Assembly: GCA_014155875.1 (NCBI GenBank)
Contig: JACEFZ010002101.1
Location: 1 to 64,000, forward strand
From: Cepaea nemoralis
Lineage: Eukaryota; Mollusca; Gastropoda; Stylommatophora; Helicidae
Length of the DNA stretch: 64,000 nt
Direction: 5' to 3'
A model generated the notes under the pieces. It had not been told where the DNA came from. It searched no databases and was given only the letters and a program-made list of their open reading frames with translations. The translations under genes and the position numbers were made by a program. This document shows positions 56,563 to 64,000 of the stretch, piece by piece (the stretch's first letter is position 1; each line of letters begins with the position of its first letter).

Positions 56563-57835
56563 GAAAATAGCCTCCTGCTGCTTGACTATGACTTCTGAAT
56601 GCTGGTTATGAATAGTGGTCACTGACTATGACTTCTGAATGCTGGTTATGAATAGTGGTCACTGACTATGACTTCTGAATGCTGGTTATGAATAGTGGTC
56701 ACTGACTATGACTTCTGAATGCTGGTTATGAATGGTGGTCACTGACTATGACTTCTGAATGCTGGTTATGAATAGTGGTCACTGATTATGACTTCTGAAT
56801 GCTGGTTATGAATAGTGGTCACTGACTATGACTTCTGAATGCTGGTTATGAATAGTGGTCACTGACTATGACTTCTGAATGCTGGTTATGAATGGTGGTC
56901 ACTGACTATGACTTCTGAATGCTGGTTATGAATAGTGGTCACTGACTATGACTTCTGAATGCTGGTTATGAATAGTGGTCACTGACTATGACTTTTGAAT
57001 GCTGGTTATGAATAGTGGTCACTGACTATGACTTCTGAATGATGGTTATGAATAGTGGTCACTGACTATGACTTCTGAATGCTGGTTATGAATGGTGGTC
57101 ACTGACTATGACTTCTGAATGCTGGTTATGAATAGTGGTCACTGATTATGACTTCTGAATGCTGGTTATGAATAGTGGTCACTGACTATGACTTCTGAAT
57201 GCTGGTTATGAATAGTGGTCACTGACTATGACTTCTGAATGCTGGTTATGAATGGTGGTCACTGACTATGACTTCTGAATGCTGGTTATGAATAGTGGTC
57301 ACTGACTATGACTTCTGAATGCTGGTTATGAATAGTGGTCACTGACTATGACTTCTGAATGCTGGTTATGAATAGTGGTCACTGATTATGACTTCTGAAT
57401 GCTGGTTATGAATAGTGGTCACTGATTTTGACTTCTGAATGCTGGTTATGAATAGTGGTCACTGATTATGACTTCTGAATGCTGGTTATGAATAGTGGTC
57501 ACTGAATATGACTTCTGAATGCTGGTTATGAATAGTGGTCACTGATTATGACTTCTGAATGCTGGTTATGAATAGTGGTCACTGATTATGACTTCTGAAT
57601 GCTGGTTATGAATAGTGGTCACTGACTATGACTTCTGAATGCTGGTTATGAATAGTGGTCACTGACTATGACTTCTGAATGCTGGTTATGAATAGTGGTC
57701 ACTGACTATGACTTCTGAATGCTGGTTATGAATAGTGGTCACTGACTATGACTTCTGAATGCTGGTTATGAATAGTGGTCACTGACTATGACTTCTGAAT
57801 GCTGGCTACGAATTGTGATCACTGACTATGACTTC
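56563..57835. repeat. 40-bp satellite, ~31 copies
   Basis: Unit ACTGACTATGACTTCTGAAT plus GCTGGTTATGAATAGTGGTC. Variant units recur every 360 bp in the first half. Confidence 0.98.
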
Positions 57836-58125
57836 TCAATACTGACAGAAAATTATGGACACTGATATTAAATGATAGACACTGACGGCGAGTGAGAGAC
57901 ACTGATGTTGATGGCAGTGACAGCGAATGAAAGCTCTGATAGCCAATGAGAGACGCTGGTATTTAATGAGAGACACTGACAGCTGATAAGAGACATTGAC
58001 AGCGAATAAGAGAACTGACATGTAATACGAGACACTGACAGCGAATAATAGACAATGAGAGTGAATGATGGAACTGACAGTGAGTGAGAGACACTGACAG
58101 TGAATGAGACACATTAACAACGTAT
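57836..58125. repeat. ~20-bp degenerate repeat
   Basis: Unit near GACACTGACAGCGAATGAGA. It continues the array on its 3' side. Confidence 0.85.
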
Positions 58126-58139
58126 AATGATTTGGCGCA

Positions 58140-58740
58140 TATTTTACAGGTAAGAACAGAAACAGTTAATGTCGAGTCTGATGACAGCATCCGAAGCATC
58201 AGTGTGCTTTTTTTCGCGTAACCTTTACAGGACATTGCAGTCAACACCAGCTGCTGTTGATGTCTTGGCAAGTTTTACGTTCAGTAGTTTGCCATTGCTT
58301 TCTGAACGAATGGCTCACATACCCCCGTAAGAAACCAGAGTGACGCGATCCGCTGCCGAATCTCGCGTAGCTGTGTTTCGTATGAGGGTATACGAAATTA
58401 CTTATAGCGTCCTTGTACTGATAAAAACGCCCTCGTGGCAGATCATTGCTAACATGATCAGACCAGAAATTGAAATCCATGAGATGAAGAATGAGTAGAA
58501 TGCAAGTGTCAGCAAACCAGGAATGAAACAAGCTTACCGTCTTTACAGTGGAATCTGAGTCTGATGGCAATATTCGTAACATTAAGAGATTCCGTTTATT
58601 GGCACCAGGAAAGAAACGCCCTCAATCTAAGGACGATCAGAAAAGAAATTGGAATGCGTGAGATGAAGAATGAATGGAATCTAAGCGTTATCAAACTAAA
58701 GATGGAGAAAAATACCGACTTTACAGTGAAGGCGAAGTCA
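58140..58740. repeat. ~180-bp tandem duplication
   Basis: ATGAGATGAAGAATGA, GAATCTGAGTCTGATGGCAA and neighbours occur twice, ~180 bp apart. S2 is inserted in the first copy. Confidence 0.65.
58205..58400 (-). repeat. SINE S2, minus copy
   Basis: TTTACAGGACATTGCAGTCA, GTCTTGGCAAGTTTTACGTT and GTAGTTTGCCATTGCTTTCT. Confidence 0.85.
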
Positions 58741-58961
58741 ACGTCACAGAAAGATACTCTGATTTCTTCCTACTTCCGTGGATCTCCATATATAAGCTGA
58801 CTTTCCCTTTTTTAAACCAGTCGTAGCCACAATATCTCGACATATGACGGCATCACAGTGGCTAAGGAAATCACTCGACCAAACGCCACTGTTCAATGGA
58901 AGGAAATATTTAACTCCGCTTCCCATAATCTTATAAAATGTCATTTTTGTTTCCAACTATT

Positions 58962-59375
58962 TAGTTTAGTTTAATTTAGTTTAGTTTATGGATCAACATC
59001 ACGGCACACGGGTGTAACCCTAAGTGCTCCGTTCTACTCCTAACTCACGCCTGAGTCCGGAGCATCTCAGCTCAGTGCACGAACTTTGTAGCACCGGCGA
59101 GGATCCTGAAATACTTTGGGTAGATATTTTAACTCGAAACTTTGCCCGGGCAGCGCCGTTAGGCTACTCTTTTTCGATTTCCAATTGCCAAGGGATATTT
59201 TACGTGCTCAACAACTCACGCGGGCGTCCGATCTCACTACCCAGAGACCAGGGGAAATTTTTTTACTAGAAAACACGTGAAAATATCCGGGTCCTCACCG
59301 GAGCTTGAACCCGGAACCTCCAGCACTCGAGGCTTACACCATACTCCGAGACCACTCAGCCCCCTTCCAACGGTT
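58962..59375 (-). repeat. tRNA-headed SINE, family S5, full length
   Basis: The reverse complement begins GGGGCTGAGTGGTCTCGGAG and GGTTCCGGGTTCAAGCTCC (A and B boxes). The 3' end is (TAAAC)n. TTCCAAC occurs just outside both ends. Confidence 0.75.
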
Positions 59376-59394
59376 CTGTCTTTACAATTCGTAC

Positions 59395-59630
59395 GTAATT
59401 GAAACCGACATCGGTAGCCAGGGGCTAGCGAATGCGATTCACAATTCCGTATACCTCGTTCGAATCAGTTGCGAGCAATTTGGAGGCAGACCGCATTGTG
59501 TTGATTTTTAACAATGGTCCTTCAGAAAGCATTGGCAAACTACTGAGCGTAAACTTGCCTTGTAATTCACAAACAGCCAAGAATGTATGGGATGTTGATT
59601 GCACTGTCCTGTAAAAGGACACACAACTAA
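59395..59630 (+). repeat. SINE S2, plus copy
   Basis: Head near GTATACCTCGTTCGAATC, tail AAAGCATTGGCAAACTACTG and GTTGATTGCACTGTCCTGTA. Confidence 0.85.
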
Positions 59631-60190
59631 CAACGCAGCTCTAACAATTTAGATGACAATTCTGGATGGAAATTTGCCAAGGTGAACGGATGTAAGTCAT
59701 GGATTCAGGCTCCCCACAACTTTTATAGAGTTATACGATGTAACCATTCACAAGGTACACCTCACATTCACAAGGAACGGTCGGTCTTGTCAGTCAACCA
59801 TCTGCAAAAGATAACTCCGTTTGCATCAGTCTTTATGGTTCTTATTGAAAGGATATGTATGGCATGTGTCCTATGCTGCAACACCTGGTGCTTGACTCCA
59901 AAACATTCTGATGACTAATTCTGTAATTCCTTGGTATATAAATTTAAGAGGCACGCCTAGATGTAATTTCATCACTAGACGTCGGGAAATCCACAGCATC
60001 GAAATCGTTTGGTTAGTATTTGCAAGGAAGGGGGGGGGGGGGAGGCACTAAACGGTCACTTAGATGCCTGGCTCAGTTCTATCCAAGAAGGATACGACAG
60101 ACCCTAACTACAATGGGGTATAATAGTACATAACGAGACAAAATGTATAATTAGATCCTGAGGACACACAATTAAAAAAACAACACACAC
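59631..60190. other. Unrecognised stretch
   Basis: Nothing supported except a poly-G run near 60031. Confidence 0.3.
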
Positions 60191-60192
60191 GC

Positions 60193-60203
60193 TCACACGC
60201 ACG

Positions 60204-60263
<60 letters not shown>
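60193..60263. repeat. (CA)n(TA)n microsatellite
   Basis: CA to about 60250, then TA. Confidence 0.97.
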
Positions 60264-60264
<1 letters not shown>

Positions 60265-61418
60265 GACTAGGGCCTCAGTCTTCGTCAATACAATAATTAA
60301 TGTGGCGCTGTATTTTAATTTCATATTAGTTTTGTCGTTGTGTTTTAATTTCATATTACTTTTCTTATATCTATGTTTGTTTTATTCTTGACAACGGCAA
60401 TGACTACTGTAACGTTGAACAGCTGTGCTGTGTATTATTCGAACTTATCTTTGTATATCAGTTTTTAGTACATTATTACATTATTTTAATATATCTTCCC
60501 CCCTACATTACGTTAAATAGTTTGTTTAGATGAACTGATTCCCTATCAGCTGTCCTTGAAGGTCCAATGAGGTTATCTTAGGTAAAATTAGGCAAAGGTA
60601 TAACACCCAATGTCGCCTTGTAAAACAAATGATTTTAGCCAACCCACGATAACTAGAATAACAAACAATGCTAATCCTGTAATCATAAATCGATGTTCTC
60701 ACTCGTAACATATTAATCAATATTTATATAATCAGATTAAAAGCTAAGCCCATTCAAGACCGAGAATCGTACATCTTTTTTCAGGGTACGCAGGTATTGT
60801 AATCGCACCCAGTCAAACGCAATTCCCATCCCTCTTTGCTGTCGTTAGTGGACAAGCTCCCATTTCCATTGTTCTGGATCTATATCTGTATCAATGTACG
60901 GCCAACGTTATAATAGAACAATAGCTGGCCGCCAACATTGTGCCGTCCGTCCTTACACATGAAGAGCTAATCATTGCGTAATGCATGCCTCCATTCACCC
61001 TTGCATCTCTTTCCACGATATCTAAACGAAATACGTATATCAGAATTGAAATAATGACGTGAACAAAATGGAAAAAGGGTGTATATTTCATATATTTCAC
61101 TGTACGTATTCTGTTCATTCCAGTCATACACTGCTTCAACGAGAGGAGAATGCAGCCTCTGTCCGTCTCATATCCAGTAATGACAGGGTTTTCCTCACTG
61201 CCAACATGGGTATTATAACTCTGCTGGTTGTAAGGGACCTTGATACAAGACAGTTTCGCTGGATATTTATCCCAGATATACATATTATCCCGAGAGTCAT
61301 CGTTATTTCTTTGATATATTCCCAAACAAAGGAGGTTATACATAATCATCAAATTTAAAAGCATATACATAGCACTTACATAGTGGAATATATCATTCAA
61401 AAACGTCTTTAAGGACAG
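60264..61418. other. Unrecognised stretch
   Basis: AT-rich; no domain in the open frames that I recognise. Confidence 0.3.
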
Positions 61419-63010
61419 GTGAAACAGTTCCGTTTAAGCACAGGTGAAATAGTTCTGTTCTCAGGTCATACAGATGTAAATGTGCCTTGCAAAGAAGGAG
61501 TGACCATAATATTATCTAAAAGGGTAGAGAAAGCATTTATAGAGTGGGAAGCATTGAGTCTTAGACTACTAGCGATGCTATACCATGGACTGATACTCTC
61601 CGCCATTGTGTCCGTCCTGTTTATCCAGACAATGAGCACCGCTCGAGCAAAAACAACTCGGAAAAATAAATTAATAGTGAAGCCACCCGGGTCATCCTCG
61701 GGTGCACCAAATAAACATCTTGTCGAGCTATAAGGTACCTTCTGGACTTTCCCTCTATGAAAAGCATAAAGAAAATTATATGATTACCTCAAAGTTAAAA
61801 TCGATATTCCACACTGAATCCACTCTGTTCTGTCACTACCTAGAAGAAATCGACCGAAGAGGGTCAAATAAAGGCTGGGGCTTGCTGCAGAAGCCATCCA
61901 CCACCTATGCAGACCCACATACGTCAATCTTGGAAGAGAGTGGATACCAGTGCCTTCAGACATCAGCAGCATCATCTTCATATCACTCTTGACCTAAGAG
62001 GGCGAGATGCCACCACAGGGAACACTGAAGTCAAAGCGCCAATAGATGAAAACACTGGAGCGGGCGATGCAATGTTGCTTATAGATGGCTCTGTGGTTCC
62101 CGGCAAACGAAGAGTATGGACGTCTTCAGCTAGCAGAGCTAGAAACCTGTCAATGAAGCACTTGATGCTGTTATCGTGACAACAAACAGCATAAGTATAT
62201 ACAGTGTCTCAGGGAATATGCTACAGAAGGTCCAGACGCGAAGATTTTGTCAAGGGACAAAACCAGTTGATTACAGAACTGGTGTGATCGGTCACTTAAC
62301 GCTACCTGGAACGTTCAGGGGGAGATAGGACCATCTATGGACCTGTTCTGAGGGCGGCGATGTCGATCCTCACTCATCACTAATTAGATCATCACTACGT
62401 GATATAAAACGTTTCATGATGTGTACTCATCACCAATTAGATCATATTTGCGTGATCTGAAACGTTTCAGAGGTGCTGGTGCATAACCAGATTGCCATCT
62501 GCTGAATCGTGTACAGAAGTCCTTGGGGAAAACATAAAGCGTTGATAACACCGGGAAGTCTTTAACCTTTTAAAATAGAAAACTGATTTAAAAATTATAG
62601 TAAAACCAGATCTGCTAAGCCAGAATACTACCGAGGGAAAACATACGGTAACAAGGAAGTTAGGAAGCGATAAGGACGAATTAAAAGACACTATTTTAGA
62701 CGAACTAGCAGACTAGCAAGAGATAGAAAAATAGTATCACTAAAAGGAAATTTTACAGACCTCTATAGCACCACACACAAACAACAATAAAAAAGCATAG
62801 CGGGAAAATATAATTAATAAAATGGACTTACCAAAAATAGAATGTGTTCATCAACATTAAATTTCAAATGAATTGATGGGCTGAATATGTTGAGAAACTT
62901 CTGAATAGGCCATTCCCTATAGACCATACCTCGGCAACAGCGGAGCTGAATATCAACTGTGAGAACCCATCTAAAGAAGAAGTTAGCAAACTATCGGGCT
63001 TCTGAAGGAT
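61419..63010 (+). pseudogene. Decayed LINE endonuclease-linker fragment
   Basis: RLSTGEIVLFSGHTDVNVPC, EGVTIILSKRVEKAFIEWEA resembles the middle of CFDP2-like LINE endonucleases. Near 62870 the plus strand gives WAEYVEKL/LLNRPFPIDHT then ELNINCENPSKEEVSKL, the linker before RT. The section 61740-62480 is not readable. RT itself is absent. Confidence 0.6.
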
Positions 63011-63084
63011 TAGAAAGGTGCTTGTCCAGATACGCCAGCAGAGGGTGCTGAAGCCAATATAAACGCCTCCATGTAAATCCTGAG

Positions 63085-63367
63085 ATCAGCATGCTCGAAT
63101 GGATAAGAGCGCTCGCTCGTGAACTTCCATTGTGCTGATGCCAAGGTAACGGGTTGACCACTTGCACCGGTCAGTCCGACTAAAATATTGATGTCTCGTC
63201 CATATCTTGGGCACGTGAATTGCAAGTAACTCTGAAGTCGAAGTGGGTTCGCCCGATGGGAGGGACACTGGTAATAGGGAAAGCTAATCCACACGCAGAA
63301 ATTAGTACAGTGCACTAGAAGTAGCAGCACGTGTATGGACTACGTTTGAGTTCAAAACGAGCGCAGA
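63085..63367 (+). repeat. SINE S1, plus copy
   Basis: Head CAGCATGCTCGAATGGATAA, body GGGACACTGGTAATAGGGAA, end GACTACGTTTGAGTTCAAAA. Confidence 0.85.
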
Positions 63368-63379
63368 TAACCGAATTAC

Positions 63380-63906
63380 TGAAATCAGATGTCAAAAAGC
63401 TAGTGCACTTACATATCAACTATCACCCTTACTGAAACATCCAAATATACCCATGCCCGCAAAACGACAGATAATAAACAGCATATTCACACCAACCCTA
63501 TGCTACCAATCTCAGACCTGGACTTTATCCAAATTATACCTTCGAAAAATCAACACCTGCGAAATGAGATGCCTGAGGAGACCTGCCAACTTAACAATCC
63601 GAGACCGAGTAAGAAATGCTGTTATCAGACAGACTGTGGGATCAACACCTTGTGCCACATTTATTGAAAGACAGAAGATCAAGTGGTTTGGCCATGTCGT
63701 TAGAATGCAACACCAGCAACTACCATCACTGGCCTTACATCAAAGATCATCTGCGACGAGACCAAGAGGACGTCCAAGAAGAAAATGGATTGACGACATC
63801 AAAGACATTGTACAACCAGACGGAATGACACTATCCAGTGCCTCCTACCGGGCGCTGGAACGCAAATTATTCCTCCCCACGACGCTTGACGGCAGAAGTG
63901 GAAGAA

Positions 63907-63937
<31 letters not shown>

Positions 63938-63940
63938 CCA
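63380..63940 (+). pseudogene. LINE A 3' end, 5'-truncated
   Basis: Starts at GAAATCAGATGTCAAAAAGC, corresponding to LINE A near 9628. The frame 63453-63911 keeps the C-terminal tail KWFGHVVRMQ, RPRGRPRRKWIDDIKD and FLPTTLDGRSGR. (GAT)n tail to 63936. It abuts SINE S1. Very similar to 9628-10170, so both are fairly young. Confidence 0.95.
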
Positions 63941-64000
63941 TGTGATATAAGCTGGCTTCTATCAGCATTAACGCTGGTTCGTATTTGGAGTCTCTCAGAT

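Noticed and set aside
56563..57835. 40-bp repeats as CRISPR or coding repeats
   Set aside because: No spacers; the frames shift every unit and contain stops.
57836..58120. Cys/Ser-rich minus-strand frames
   Set aside because: Read from ~20-bp tandem repeats.

Overview
This is eukaryotic, animal DNA that is dominated by transposable elements and simple repeats. There is no bacterial or phage gene order. I see RTE/CR1-like non-LTR retrotransposons, Ty3/gypsy elements with tRNA-primed binding sites, a Tc1/mariner transposon, several tRNA-derived SINE families, long minisatellites and one spliced host exon. The style of the retroelements (CFDP2-like endonucleases, a CPEC-ended RNase H LINE, a SCAN-like Gag, Gmr1-like pol order) suggests a lophotrochozoan, probably a mollusc. 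The species cannot be named from the sequence.

Layout. 0-8.6 kb: a 28-bp minisatellite, then a decayed minus-strand Ty3/gypsy element (LTRs at 2410-3168 and 7446-8053) that sits in a ~60-bp satellite. 8.6-17.5 kb: LINE fragments (here called A, F, B, G, E), SINEs, a 27-bp minisatellite and microsatellites. 17.9-19.3 kb: a mariner-like element with a broken transposase. 19.7-22.8 kb: mostly unrecognised. 23.97-32.31 kb: a young LTR retrotransposon with two 2650-bp LTRs that look identical, a TAATC target duplication, a tRNA-Pro-type primer site and one long Gag-containing ORF. It lacks RT and the integrase core. 32.97-39.31 kb: a nested stack (SINE-like D, into which LINE B inserted, into which a 4.83-kb unit inserted), with three target duplications readable; the 4.83-kb unit also holds a LINE C copy. 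40.6-43.7 kb: a ~1.8-kb tandem duplication.

The only convincing host gene signal is one exon at 44440-44600 (+). It encodes the start of a FRMPD-type PDZ domain. Its 5' splice site lies in a ~67-bp unit repeated three times in tandem. The other exons are not visible, so much of the window may be intron of this gene. 46.9-50.5 kb holds the most complete LINE B, interrupted by a perfect 265-bp inverted-repeat (foldback) insertion. 51.5-56.2 kb is more SINE and LINE debris plus a short mariner relic. 56.56-57.84 kb is a 40-bp satellite with a 360-bp higher-order period. 58-64 kb has SINEs, a decayed LINE endonuclease fragment and a truncated LINE A.

Together the elements form a parasite community. 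Autonomous LINEs (A-G) supply reverse transcriptase; short internally deleted derivatives of LINE C and tRNA-headed SINEs probably borrow it. The young LTR element keeps Gag but must obtain RT and integrase in trans.
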